Below are positions 9,642 to 17,528 of a DNA stretch of 64,000 nt, piece after piece. How positions within the stretch are numbered: the stretch's first letter is position 1; every line of letters starts with the position of its first letter. The position numbers and the translations under genes are program-made. The stretch lies in contig NZ_CP040517.1 in assembly GCF_005849285.1 (NCBI RefSeq), positions 2,052,501 to 2,116,500 of the forward strand, given 5' to 3'. This DNA is from Luteithermobacter gelatinilyticus (lineage in GTDB: Bacteria > Pseudomonadota > Alphaproteobacteria > Sphingomonadales > Emcibacteraceae). Below the pieces are notes generated by a model. That model had not been told where the DNA came from, made no database searches, and worked only from the letters and a program-made list of their open reading frames with translations.

Positions 9642-10118
9642 TCAGAGTGAGCGGGGATCCAGTTCAAATATGCCGTCAATCTCGACGCTCGCCCCGCCCG
9701 GCAGGGAACTGCAACCCACGGCCGCCCGGGCATGCTGCCCCCTTTCTCCCAGACACTTCCTGAACAGATCGGACGCCCCGTCGGCCACCCGGGAATGATC
9801 CCGAAAATCAGCCGCAGCATTCACATAGACGGTCAGTTTGAGACAGGACTGCAAATGGTCCAGATCTCCCCCACAGGCGATTTTAAGTTGCAAGAACAGG
9901 TTCAGGGCGCAAAACTCAGCCGCCTTGATCCCCTCCTCTAGGCTTATTTCCTGCCCTACGGCGCCACGATAAACCAGCTTGCCGTTCCACTTACAGGTCT
10001 GTCCGGAAACATAGACCAAAGCGCCATACCTGCTATAGGCCACATAATTGCCCACCGGACCGTTTCTTTCCGGCAGGGACAGGCCAAGTTTTCGCAGTTT
10101 TTGTTCCACTTGGGACAT
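9642..10118 (-). CDS. RidA/YjgF/YER057c family protein
   Basis: About 158 residues with the RidA fold: NYVAYSRYGALVYVSGQTC at the N-terminal beta region, VYVNAAADFRDHSRVADGASDLF in the middle and ARAAVGCSSLPGGASVEIDGIFEL at the C-terminus. The family's substrate-anchoring Arg is the one in ARAAVG. RidA proteins hydrolyse reactive enamine/imine intermediates from amine or amino-acid oxidation, so its place downstream of the oxidase/Rieske pair hints at an amine substrate (inference). I start it at the ATG at 10118 (MSQVEQ), where family homology begins; no strong Shine-Dalgarno is visible. It lies 61 bp from the first Rieske gene on the same strand. Confidence 0.85.
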   Translation of the reverse strand: MSQVEQKLRKLGLSLPERNGPVGNYVAYSRYGALVYVSGQTCKWNGKLVYRGAVGQEISLEEGIKAAEFCALNLFLQLKIACGGDLDHLQSCLKLTVYVNAAADFRDHSRVADGASDLFRKCLGERGQHARAAVGCSSLPGGASVEIDGIFELDPRSL

Positions 10119-10179
10119 TGTTACCAATTTTTCCCTGGTATTATGGTCACCCCACGCTGGAGCCACAATATTTCAGTTT

Positions 10180-10548
10180 TTATTTCGGGCATTTTTCGTT
10201 TTCCTGGGGAGGGGTTGTACGGATTTTTGGGGTTGGATCGACATAGACGTCTTGGCCGTCGATTTTGACGTTATAGACGGGCTGGCATTTGGCCCATTCA
10301 TCGACCCATCCGGTCTTGAGATCGAACGCCCACTGATGGCCGGGGCAGATCACATTGCCCTGAAACACCAGCCCCTTATGCAGGCGGCGCTGTTTGTGAA
10401 TGCAGATGTCATTCATGGCATACACGTCGCCGTCCACATAAAACAGCGCAATCTCCTGAACCTCCCCCTCGGCCCCCTCAACTTCCACCACCTGTTTCTT
10501 GCGCCGCTTCAGCGCCGCAAGATCCGTTACCCTGATCCATTCAGACAT
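10180..10548 (-). CDS. Rieske [2Fe-2S] ferredoxin, copy 1
   Basis: This 122-residue single-domain Rieske protein has ligands Cys49-x-His51 and Cys68-x2-His71, sixteen residues apart. The short, soluble form with no membrane anchor suggests an electron carrier to an oxygenase rather than a respiratory subunit. The ATG at 10548 is preceded by AGGGCAGGG. The upstream gene on the same strand encodes the diiron oxidase, its likely partner. The protein is identical to that at 17160-17528. The duplicated DNA begins inside the stop codon: this copy ends TAA, the other TAG. Confidence 0.92.
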   Translation of the reverse strand: MSEWIRVTDLAALKRRKKQVVEVEGAEGEVQEIALFYVDGDVYAMNDICIHKQRRLHKGLVFQGNVICPGHQWAFDLKTGWVDEWAKCQPVYNVKIDGQDVYVDPTPKIRTTPPQENEKCPK

Positions 10549-10580
10549 GTACCCTGCCCTTTCCTTGTCGTCTCCCTTAG

Positions 10581-10631
10581 CCTGATCATCCCTTGGGCCT
10601 GATCATCCCTTGGGCCTGATCATTCCCTGGG
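10581..10631. repeat. Three tandem 17-bp repeats between oxidase and Rieske genes
   Basis: Two identical copies of CCTGATCATCCCTTGGG and one near-copy lie head to tail at 10581-10597, 10598-10614 and 10615-10631. The rest of the 212-bp spacer holds a small hairpin (CCGGGA/TCCCGG at 10704-10718) and a GGCGGC/GCCGCC inverted repeat (10724-10747). These could set the ratio of oxidase to Rieske message. The same sequence is at 17561-17611. Confidence 0.7.
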
Positions 10632-10760
10632 CGCGCGCCCCCTAAGATAGTTCTCGATAGTTCTTTGAGGCTTCTCTCGGTGATCTCTTTTGGCAATATT
10701 TCTCCGGGATAGTCCCGGGCACCAGGCGGCCCCCTCAGAAGCCGCCTGTCCGCTTTTCCC

Positions 10761-11501
10761 TCATACCGAGCCGATCGACGCCAAATCCGCCTCCGAATGT
10801 TCAAAGTCCCGCACATAATAATCATACAGCGCCTTGGTATAGGAAAACCGCATGTCCGCCGCATCCCGTACCGCTTCCAGACAGGCCTGCTGCAATTCCG
10901 GCGTCGTGGCCTGGTTCAGCACAATCTCATACCCCCGCTCCCCATGGACCTCATCCGAGGAAATATGCAGCTCGAAAAATTCCGCCTCATCTTCCGTAAA
11001 CCCGTATTTCTCAATCAGCGGCGGATATTGACGCCGGTAAATGTCCGGCACTTGGGATTCCAGTCCCACCACCAAAGCCGCCGTCGCCACCACCCAGTGA
11101 TCACGCATCGCCTTGGCGTAACACCAGCCCTGCAACCCCCGCGTCACCGGGTTCATGTTCCGCGGATCCTCAACCCGTTCCCGCGTCGTCCCGCAGGCTT
11201 CCGCAAAACGGATCAGAAGATCCGTATGGCGAATGTCCGCCAGTTCCTCCTCATACATGTTCTGCAACAGAAAATCCTTCGCCTCCGTCGCACTCTCCGG
11301 CGCATTGGCGTAAATATAGCCCAGATAATCCGCAAACGGCCCCACATAATGATAATGGTTCTCCGCCCAGCGCGCAAAATGCTCCCGCTTCAGCTCCCCG
11401 TTCGACCAGGCCAGGCTGAACGACGCATCCTTCGCCTCCCGACCCTTCATCGCCTCCTTGATCGCCTTGCGAAACTCGTCCTTGCTTAACAATTCTGCCA
11501 T
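10761..11501 (-). CDS. Heme-oxygenase-like diiron oxidase (TenA/PqqC/CADD superfamily), copy 1
   Basis: This 246-residue, probably all-helical protein of the TenA/PqqC 'iron-containing redox enzyme' group carries a complete potential diiron ligand set: Glu85-x6-His92, Glu148, and His179-x3-Asp183-x2-His186. This is the spacing I recall for CADD (E81/H88, E142, H174/D178/H181), so it is more likely an O2-activating HDO than a thiaminase or a cofactorless PqqC. The start is the ATG at 11501, with GGAG/AGGAG just upstream; the longer frame to 11642 runs through the promoter and operator. The Rieske gene downstream is a plausible electron donor. The substrate is unknown. The protein is identical to that at 17741-18481. 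Confidence 0.88.
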   Translation of the reverse strand: MAELLSKDEFRKAIKEAMKGREAKDASFSLAWSNGELKREHFARWAENHYHYVGPFADYLGYIYANAPESATEAKDFLLQNMYEEELADIRHTDLLIRFAEACGTTRERVEDPRNMNPVTRGLQGWCYAKAMRDHWVVATAALVVGLESQVPDIYRRQYPPLIEKYGFTEDEAEFFELHISSDEVHGERGYEIVLNQATTPELQQACLEAVRDAADMRFSYTKALYDYYVRDFEHSEADLASIGSV

Positions 11502-11560
11502 CTCTCTCTCCTGTCTCCTCAATACGTGGCCAAACCTGTTTAACTCAAAGTTCTCCAAAA

Positions 11561-11588
11561 CTGTATACTGTATACAGATTGTTGTCAA
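11561..11588 (-). promoter_or_regulatory. Promoter and GntR-type operator of diiron oxidase copy 1
   Basis: CTGTATAC-T-GTATACAG at 11561-11577 is a perfect odd palindrome. On the minus strand TTGACA (11583-11588) is followed after 17 bases by TACAGT, so the operator covers the -10 region, a layout typical of repression. The core TGTATACAGT recurs at five other intergenic sites in the window. Confidence 0.75.
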
Positions 11589-11693
11589 TGTACTTTTTTC
11601 CCCTTTACACCGGTTCCACTTTACATGCGTCACCTTATACATTTTATAAATAAGCCAGAGGCGTTTTCCCGCTCAGAATTCTTAAATATACAC

Positions 11694-11722
11694 TTGACAC
11701 AAATTACATACTGTATACAGTA
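11694..11722 (+). promoter_or_regulatory. Promoter and GntR-type operator of the glcG-like/ALDH operon
   Basis: TTGACA at 11694-11699 is followed after 16 bases by TACAGT. The perfect palindrome TACTGTATACAGTA (11709-11722) overlaps that -10 box. It lies 43 bp before the ATG at 11765 and shares the TGTATACAGT core with the divergent oxidase promoter about 130 bp away. Confidence 0.75.
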
Positions 11723-11764
11723 ATTGCTCATCTAATCCAAAACAAATCCACAGGAGAAGGGCGC

Positions 11765-12235
11765 ATGATCACCAAAAAAGTACTCAGTCTGGCCGAAGCA
11801 GAATTCCTGCTTGACGCCGCTCAGAAAGCTTCCGAAAAATTCGGCGGCAAACACGTTATCTGCATTGCCGATGATACCGGATACCCCATTGCCTTGCGTC
11901 GACTGGACAATGCCAAGGTAACCGGCGTGCAGATTGCCGAAAACAAGGCGTTCACCGCCGCGGCGCACCGCCGGGTCACACACACCTTCACCAACACCTA
12001 TCCGGGTGAAGAGGCCTGGGGCATTTTCACCCAGCATGGCGGCCGTATCACCGTGTTTGTCGGCGGTTATCCGATTTATGTTGACGGCGCCGTCGTCGGC
12101 GGCATCGGTGTATCCGGTGGCAATGGCGAAGAAGACATCGCCGTATGCGAAGCCGCCATCGAGGCCTTCAAGGAATATATGAAGGAAACCGGCGGTGGTG
12201 AAGTCACCATTCCGGAACAAGCCCAAAAGGCATGA
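11765..12235 (+). CDS. GlcG/HbpS family heme-degrading-domain protein
   Basis: This 156-residue DUF336/GlcG-HbpS protein has the typical VICIADDTGYPIALRRLDNA strand region (about 34-53) and the Gly-rich end VVGGIGVSGGNGEEDIAVCEAA (about 124-145). Family members bind heme or small cofactors, or act as accessory proteins in catabolic operons; no precise reaction is known. AGGAG lies eight bases upstream of the ATG. The stop overlaps the ATG of the aldehyde dehydrogenase (ATGA), so the two are translationally coupled. The gene lies under a GntR-type operator. Confidence 0.85.
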   Translation: MITKKVLSLAEAEFLLDAAQKASEKFGGKHVICIADDTGYPIALRRLDNAKVTGVQIAENKAFTAAAHRRVTHTFTNTYPGEEAWGIFTQHGGRITVFVGGYPIYVDGAVVGGIGVSGGNGEEDIAVCEAAIEAFKEYMKETGGGEVTIPEQAQKA

Positions 12236-13695
12236 GCATGTCACAAGATTTTATCGGCAAGAACTTTATCGGTGGCGCCTGGGTTCCCGCGAGCAACGGC
12301 GGAACCTTTGAGCGCAGAAACCCGGCAGACAATGAGGATGTGGTTGGACACTTCCCAGCATCCACGCCAGAAGATGCCAAGCGCGCCGTGGAAGGGGTGG
12401 ATCAGGGCCGCCATGACTGGGCGGCCACCGATCCGGAAAAACGTATGACCGTCCTGGAAAAGGCGGCGGACCTTATCCTGGAACGTGTGGACGACCTGGC
12501 GCGGGAACTCACTCGCGAGGAAGGCAAGCCGCTTGGCTCAGCCACCATGGAATGGAAACGCACAGCGGCCAATTTTCGGCTTTATGCCGGGGAAGCCCTG
12601 CGCAGCCTCGGGGAAACCTTCCCGGTCGCGGGCAATAGCCTGGTCTGCTCCATCCGCGAACCCGTCGGGGTTGTGCTGGCCATTACCCCTTGGAATTTCC
12701 CGGTCTCCATCCCGTCACGAAAAATCGGTCCGGCCCTGGCCACTGGTAATGGCGTGGTGTTCAAACCATCCGAAGTCACCCCGCTTTCAGGCCAGAGAAT
12801 GGTTGAAATTCTTCTGGAGGCTGGCGTCCCTGAAGGCGCCATCGCCCTGGTACAGGGGGGTGGGGCGGAACTGGGCACGGCTCTGGTCACGGCCCCGGCC
12901 GTCAAAGCCGTAACCTTTACCGGTTCGTTCGCCACCGGCAGCGCCATTCATCAGGCCGCCGGCCCCTCGAAACGCCTGCAACTGGAAATGGGGGGGAAAA
13001 ACCCCTGCATCGTATTGGAGGATGCGGACACCGAACGGGCCGCCCAAATCATTGCCCAGGGCGCCTTTAATCTGACGGGGCAGGCCTGCACGGCCACCAG
13101 CCGGGCCTTTGTCATGGACAGTATTTATGATGAGGTTCTGGAAAAAGTCGTGAACAAGGCACGGGCCATCAAAGTGGGCAACGGTCTGGATAAGAACACC
13201 AAAATGGGCCCGCTCGCCACCCAGGCGCAGTTTGACAAAGTGCGCGAGATGATTGAAGTGGGCAAAGCCGAAGGTCTGCGCATGGCCTATGGGGCTGACG
13301 ATCTGGAAACACCGCTGCCACAGAACGGCTTTTATGTGGCGCCCACAGTGTTTGCGGATGTGCCCAACTCTTCCCGGCTCGCCCAAGAGGAAATCTTCGG
13401 GCCGGTGGTTTGCCTGCATCGCGTTAACAATTATGAGGACGCCATCCGCCAGGCTAATACAGTGGAATACGGCCTTGCCGCGTCTCTCGTCACCCGGGAT
13501 ATGGGCCGCGCGCTGTCTTTCGCTCATGACATTGAGGCCGGTGTAATCAAGATCAACAGCGCAACGGGTGGGGTTGCTCTCACCGCCCCCTTCGGCGGCA
13601 TCAAACATTCCAGCAACCAGACTTACAAGGAACAGGCTGGACACGGGGTGATGGATTTTTACACGACCACTAAAACCGTTTACCTCGCCAACTGA
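12232..13695 (+). CDS. NAD(P)-dependent aldehyde dehydrogenase (KGSADH-like)
   Basis: This 487-residue aldehyde dehydrogenase has the general base Glu252 in LEMGGK, the nucleophile Cys286 in [16 protein letters not shown] at 150-157 and FTGSFATG at 229-236. It most resembles the alpha-ketoglutarate/succinate semialdehyde branch, but the substrate is uncertain. The gene overlaps the GlcG-like gene by four bases and ends before a strong hairpin, so the two form a compact GntR-controlled operon. An ATG at 12238 is an alternative start. Its likely role is oxidising an aldehyde produced by the diiron oxidase or an amine-oxidising step (inference). Confidence 0.88.
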   Translation: MSMSQDFIGKNFIGGAWVPASNGGTFERRNPADNEDVVGHFPASTPEDAKRAVEGVDQGRHDWAATDPEKRMTVLEKAADLILERVDDLARELTREEGKPLGSATMEWKRTAANFRLYAGEALRSLGETFPVAGNSLVCSIREPVGVVLAITPWNFPVSIPSRKIGPALATGNGVVFKPSEVTPLSGQRMVEILLEAGVPEGAIALVQGGGAELGTALVTAPAVKAVTFTGSFATGSAIHQAAGPSKRLQLEMGGKNPCIVLEDADTERAAQIIAQGAFNLTGQACTATSRAFVMDSIYDEVLEKVVNKARAIKVGNGLDKNTKMGPLATQAQFDKVREMIEVGKAEGLRMAYGADDLETPLPQNGFYVAPTVFADVPNSSRLAQEEIFGPVVCLHRVNNYEDAIRQANTVEYGLAASLVTRDMGRALSFAHDIEAGVIKINSATGGVALTAPFGGIKHSSNQTYKEQAGHGVMDFYTTTKTVYLAN

Positions 13696-13731
13696 TCCGT
13701 CCTGCCACATTGGCAAGAGGATATGAACCAT

Positions 13732-13768
13732 AACTCCCGGATGGCATAAAACTCATCCGGGAGTTTTC
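13732..13768 (+). terminator. Intrinsic terminator of the glcG-like/ALDH operon
   Basis: AACTCCCGGATG (13732-13743) pairs perfectly with CATCCGGGAGTT (13754-13765) around a 10-base loop, and a short T-rich tract follows. It lies 37 bp after the aldehyde dehydrogenase stop. Confidence 0.85.
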
Positions 13769-13922
13769 AAACGCCCGGCCAAATTATCCCCGGCACTGGC
13801 GGACCAGTTGGGCGGGATGAGGGGAGCCCCCACCTTCCCTATAAAAACAAACAACAATATTGGACGACATCTATAGAAACGCCGATGGATCTGCTATAAG
13901 CGGCCGGAAAAAAAGGTATCAC

Positions 13923-14681
13923 ATGGACAATTTCGGTTTTGACATTATTCATCAGCTCCCCTGGTCCAGTCTGCTGCTGGGGGTTGTGGCTGTTTTTGCG
14001 GGATCCGTCATTCAGGGGGCCACGGGACTGGGGCTCGGTATGGTGGCGGCCCCCGTTCTGATGATCATCGACCCGGTTTTTGTGCCAGGACCATTATTGA
14101 TGTTGGCCATGCTGGTTTCCTTTTTGATGGCGGTCCGCGAAAGACATCATATCGACCACAAGGGCCTCGCCCTCGCCTTGTCGGGACGAATTCCAGGCAC
14201 CATACTGGCCGCCCTCACCATTTCGGCAATTCCTCTGGCTCTTTATGGGCTCATTTTCGGTCTTATGGTGCTCGCTGCGGTTTTGCTCAGCATTAGTCGG
14301 TGGAAATTCAAAACCTCTCCCTCCAACCTGTTTACCGCTGGTCTGGCTTCGGGCTATATGGGAACACTGACGTCCATAGGCGCGCCTCCCATCGCCCTGG
14401 CATACCAGCATGACACCGCGGCCGTGATCCGGTCTACGCTAGCAGCCTTTTTCCTGGTGGGATCAGCATTTTCCATCCTGACGCTGGTCTGGTTTGGCGG
14501 ATTTTCGCTCAATCATTTGCTGGTCAGCGCGGTGTTTGTTCCGCCGCTACTGGTCGGTTTCCGGGTGTCCAGCTGGATGGTTCCCCGCATGAATTCCCGA
14601 ATGGTCAGGCTGTCGGTGCTGGGCCTGTCCGGCCTGTCCGCCCTCATCCTGATCATCCGGTCTGTAATGTCGCTGCCCTGA
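13923..14681 (+). CDS. Sulfite exporter TauE/SafE family membrane protein
   Basis: This 252-residue, very hydrophobic protein has about eight predicted membrane segments and the family repeats GSVIQGATGLGLGMVAAPVL (about 27-46) and YMGTLTSIGAPPIALAYQ (about 141-158). Members export sulfite, sulfoacetate or other small organic anions. I prefer the ATG at 13923 with AAAGG upstream; a TTG at 13860 would add a hydrophilic 21-residue tail. It is probably a separate unit after the terminator at 13732, convergent with the SDR gene. The cargo is unknown. Confidence 0.82.
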   Translation: MDNFGFDIIHQLPWSSLLLGVVAVFAGSVIQGATGLGLGMVAAPVLMIIDPVFVPGPLLMLAMLVSFLMAVRERHHIDHKGLALALSGRIPGTILAALTISAIPLALYGLIFGLMVLAAVLLSISRWKFKTSPSNLFTAGLASGYMGTLTSIGAPPIALAYQHDTAAVIRSTLAAFFLVGSAFSILTLVWFGGFSLNHLLVSAVFVPPLLVGFRVSSWMVPRMNSRMVRLSVLGLSGLSALILIIRSVMSLP

Positions 14682-14705
14682 TTGAGAGTGCAGGATAAGG
14701 CGGGT

Positions 14706-15491
14706 TCAGAATCCCACGACCGCGCCGCCATCCACCCGGATGACCGAACCGGTCACAAAACTGGCGCGGGCGCTGCACAGAAAAGTCACCACATCAGCCA
14801 GTTCTTCGGCCCGGCCCAACCGGCCCAGAGGAATGGCCTTTTCATTCTCCCGGCGCATGGCTGCCGCCTCAATCCCTTCCCGGCTGGCCAGCCAGGCTTC
14901 GAAACGGGTATAGGCCGGTGTATCAAACTGGCCGGGCACAACCACATTCACCAGCACCTCAGGCGCAAGTTCCAGGGCCAGGGATCGAGCTGCCGCCGCC
15001 ACTCCGCTTCTGAACACTGAAGACAATGCCAGTTCCGGCGTCGCTTCCAGCACAGAGCGCGCCGTGATGAAGATCATGCGTCCCGCGAATGAGTTGCCCT
15101 GAGAGGATTTTTTCAGATAGGGCACAGCTGCCAGCGCCGCCTCCAGAGCCGGTCGCAGCATGCTATGATAGGCCTTGTCCCGGCTTTCCCCCGTCATATC
15201 CAGAATGCCGCCGGGTGTGCCGCCGCCCGTATTGACCACGATGACATCCAGCCCCCCGAGCCCCCGGGCCGCCTCTTCTACTAGCCGGGTGGCCTCCCCT
15301 GCGACACTCAGGTCTCCGGTTACAGCCAAACGGCCACCGCATTCCTCTACCGCTTTGCGGGCCCGCCCGGGATCACGCCCGGCAATCGCAACCTCGGCCC
15401 CTTCAGCAGCCAGGGTATGAGCTATGGCCCGGCCCAGTCCGGAACTGGAGCCGAGCACAAGGGCTTTCCGATTTGTCAAGCCAAGATCCAT
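14706..15491 (-). CDS. SDR family oxidoreductase with atypical active site
   Basis: This 261-residue Rossmann protein has the cofactor loop GSSSGLGRA (14-22) and the NTGGG element near 87. The usual catalytic Tyr-x3-Lys is not present: the aligned stretch reads LSSVFRSGV, giving Ser157 and Arg161 by eye, while Ser146 of ARSV is kept. This is seen in a divergent SDR subgroup and suggests altered or lost dehydrogenase chemistry. The gene starts one base after the stop of the FAD-Rieske reductase, so the two are tightly coupled. Its probable role is a step on the product of the oxidase. Confidence 0.85.
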   Translation of the reverse strand: MDLGLTNRKALVLGSSSGLGRAIAHTLAAEGAEVAIAGRDPGRARKAVEECGGRLAVTGDLSVAGEATRLVEEAARGLGGLDVIVVNTGGGTPGGILDMTGESRDKAYHSMLRPALEAALAAVPYLKKSSQGNSFAGRMIFITARSVLEATPELALSSVFRSGVAAAARSLALELAPEVLVNVVVPGQFDTPAYTRFEAWLASREGIEAAAMRRENEKAIPLGRLGRAEELADVVTFLCSARASFVTGSVIRVDGGAVVGF

Positions 15492-15492
15492 G

Positions 15493-17064
15493 TCAGTTTA
15501 CCTTGACATAGATATGGCCGTTCATTTCACGAACCGGATAGGTTCTCACCGGTTTGGTGGCCGGCGGGTTGACCGGAATCCCCGTTTCCAGTTCGAACAT
15601 GGACCCATGACACAGACAGGTCAGACAATCGTCTTCCACTTTCCCGGAGGCCAGATGACAGGCCAAATGGGTGCACAGATTGTGTACGGCATAAGCTTTC
15701 CCTTTGGAGCGGGCAATGGCCAGTTCCACATCCCCCACCACAAAACGGCGCACCATGCCTTCCCCGATCTGGCCGCTGCGGGCGGCTTTAAGGTATTCCC
15801 CTTCACTCTCTGGGGCATCCGCGGCGCTTTCCGGTTCGGCTTCGCGTTCCTTGCTGGAGAGAATATCCTGCAGGTCCGCATCCTCATCTCGAAGCATGGC
15901 TGGATCCACCTTGATCTGTTCGGCGATGAAGGTCTTGGCCATCATTACATCCGCCCCCCGGTCCACGGCGAATGCCGCGCCAATCTTGCCGTCCACCATA
16001 TAAAAGGCGGTAAAGTCCATCTCCTCAAGTGAGCCGCGGATCACAATGTCATCCCATTTGTCCGCATACCCTGCATATTGTAGGTTATGATCATACTGAT
16101 CCGACCAGAACCAGTGCGGGTCATCATAGACCGTACGGATGCCCATCATATTCTTGGCCGCCACCGCGCCCTGCCGGGTGGCGTTATCGAAATGTTCAAC
16201 CCGCATCCGCCGGTCATAAAGCGGATGATAATGATTGGCCACATCACCGGCGGCAAACACCCCTTCAGCAGAAGTCCGGCAGAACTCATCCACCCGGATT
16301 CCGTTTCCAACGGTGATTTCGGAGGCCCGGGCAATCTGGTCATTGGGCTCAATGCCGATCCCCACAACCACAAGGTCCGCTTCCAGCGTATCACCGGTGC
16401 TCAGCTTCACAAGTTTTTTACCCCCCTTCTCACTCACCGTTTCCACACTCACCTCGCAGCGCAGATCGACACCATTTTCTCGATGCATTCTGGCGCAAAC
16501 TTCGCCAATTTCCGGGCCCAGAACCTTCTGTAACGGGGTATTCATGGCTTCCAGCATGGTCACCTTGGCCCCCAGCGCCCGAGCAGACGCGGCCACCTCC
16601 GAGCCGATAAAGCCGGCACCCACAACAACCACATGGCTGTCCTTGGTGATCTCCTCGCGTAACTGGTCTGAGTCTTCAATATTTCTCAGATATCTGACCA
16701 GCGCATCATCCACGCCATCCAGACGACGCGGCCGCCCACCTGTGGCCAGCAGCACCGCATCGGCCACCAGATGGGTTCCGTCTTCCAGTTCCACATCCAG
16801 ATTGCCGGTATTGATCCGCGCCACCCGGCTGTGTAACCTGAGCTCCACATCATTGGCTGAATACCAGTCAAGCGCCGCAGCCCAGATTTCCTCCTTATCG
16901 GATTCGCCCTGCAGATACTCCTTGGACAAGGGCGGTCGCTGATAGGGAGCGATGGATTCTTCGCTCACTATGATGATATGACCATCAAATCCCAGACGGC
17001 GCAGCGTGCGCGCAGCGGAAACGGATGTCTGTCCGCCACCGATCAAAACAAATTGGCGTCTCAT
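15493..17064 (-). CDS. FAD-dependent ferredoxin reductase fused to a C-terminal Rieske domain
   Basis: About 523 residues. The N-terminal two-thirds is a rubredoxin/ferredoxin-NAD(P) reductase: FAD loop IGGGQTSVSAARTLR at the start, PYQRPPLSK near 43, a second nucleotide loop VVVGAGFIGSE near 150 and FAAGDVANH near 270. After a linker comes a Rieske domain with Cys466-x-His468 and Cys485-x2-His488 (numbered from the GTG). In AIF-like fusions the Rieske domain is usually N-terminal, so this order is unusual. Start codons are ATG at 17064 or GTG at 17070, with AAGGA 10 or 4 bases upstream. The gene lies directly below Rieske copy 2 and is the obvious electron source for the oxidase system. Confidence 0.88.
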   Translation of the reverse strand: MRRQFVLIGGGQTSVSAARTLRRLGFDGHIIIVSEESIAPYQRPPLSKEYLQGESDKEEIWAAALDWYSANDVELRLHSRVARINTGNLDVELEDGTHLVADAVLLATGGRPRRLDGVDDALVRYLRNIEDSDQLREEITKDSHVVVVGAGFIGSEVAASARALGAKVTMLEAMNTPLQKVLGPEIGEVCARMHRENGVDLRCEVSVETVSEKGGKKLVKLSTGDTLEADLVVVGIGIEPNDQIARASEITVGNGIRVDEFCRTSAEGVFAAGDVANHYHPLYDRRMRVEHFDNATRQGAVAAKNMMGIRTVYDDPHWFWSDQYDHNLQYAGYADKWDDIVIRGSLEEMDFTAFYMVDGKIGAAFAVDRGADVMMAKTFIAEQIKVDPAMLRDEDADLQDILSSKEREAEPESAADAPESEGEYLKAARSGQIGEGMVRRFVVGDVELAIARSKGKAYAVHNLCTHLACHLASGKVEDDCLTCLCHGSMFELETGIPVNPPATKPVRTYPVREMNGHIYVKVN

Positions 17065-17159
17065 ATTCACTTGTTCCTTTCTTATTGGCCCTTAGGCCCC
17101 TGCCTCACCACTATTTCCCAATTTTCCGTTGTTCACCAATGCCCGTGTGGAGTGGGCTC

Positions 17160-17528
17160 CTATTTCGGGCATTTTTCGTTTTCCTGGGGAGGGGTTGTAC
17201 GGATTTTTGGGGTTGGATCGACATAGACGTCTTGGCCGTCGATTTTGACGTTATAGACGGGCTGGCATTTGGCCCATTCATCGACCCATCCGGTCTTGAG
17301 ATCGAACGCCCACTGATGGCCGGGGCAGATCACATTGCCCTGAAACACCAGCCCCTTATGCAGGCGGCGCTGTTTGTGAATGCAGATGTCATTCATGGCA
17401 TACACGTCGCCGTCCACATAAAACAGCGCAATCTCCTGAACCTCCCCCTCGGCCCCCTCAACTTCCACCACCTGTTTCTTGCGCCGCTTCAGCGCCGCAA
17501 GATCCGTTACCCTGATCCATTCAGACAT
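17160..17528 (-). CDS. Rieske [2Fe-2S] ferredoxin, copy 2
   Basis: Identical at the protein level to 10180-10548, with ligands Cys49/His51 and Cys68/His71. Only the last base of the stop codon differs (TAG here, TAA in copy 1), because the duplicated DNA ends within that codon. In this copy the gene is followed by the FAD-Rieske reductase and SDR instead of RidA and the AhpD-like gene. It may be the ancestral arrangement, since its redox partner is next door (inference). Confidence 0.92.
   Translation of the reverse strand: MSEWIRVTDLAALKRRKKQVVEVEGAEGEVQEIALFYVDGDVYAMNDICIHKQRRLHKGLVFQGNVICPGHQWAFDLKTGWVDEWAKCQPVYNVKIDGQDVYVDPTPKIRTTPPQENEKCPK

Larger units (their letters stand above)
10181..11597. 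repeat. 1,417-bp direct repeat, copy 1 (diiron oxidase-Rieske cassette)
   Basis: By eye this matches 17161-18577 base for base at a constant offset of 6,980. It holds the Rieske gene except the last base of its stop codon, the 212-bp intergenic spacer, the whole diiron oxidase gene, its promoter (TTGACA at 11583-11588, minus strand) and the GntR operator. Identity stops abruptly at both ends (10180 T versus 17160 C; 11598 T versus 18578 C). No insertion sequence, terminal inverted repeat or integrase borders it. Confidence 0.95.

Noticed and set aside
10581-10631. Possible CRISPR array from the tandem repeats (also 26693-26734)
   Set aside because: Repeats are only 14-17 bp, directly adjacent without spacers, and no cas genes are present.
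10586-10864. 92-codon frame between the oxidase and Rieske genes (also at 17566-17844)
   Set aside because: It overlaps the oxidase C-terminus in another frame, reads through the tandem repeats and has a basic, low-information sequence.
13860-13922. Upstream TTG start for the TauE-type exporter
   Set aside because: It would add a hydrophilic tail before the first membrane helix; the ATG at 13923 has a better ribosome-binding site and fits the family length.
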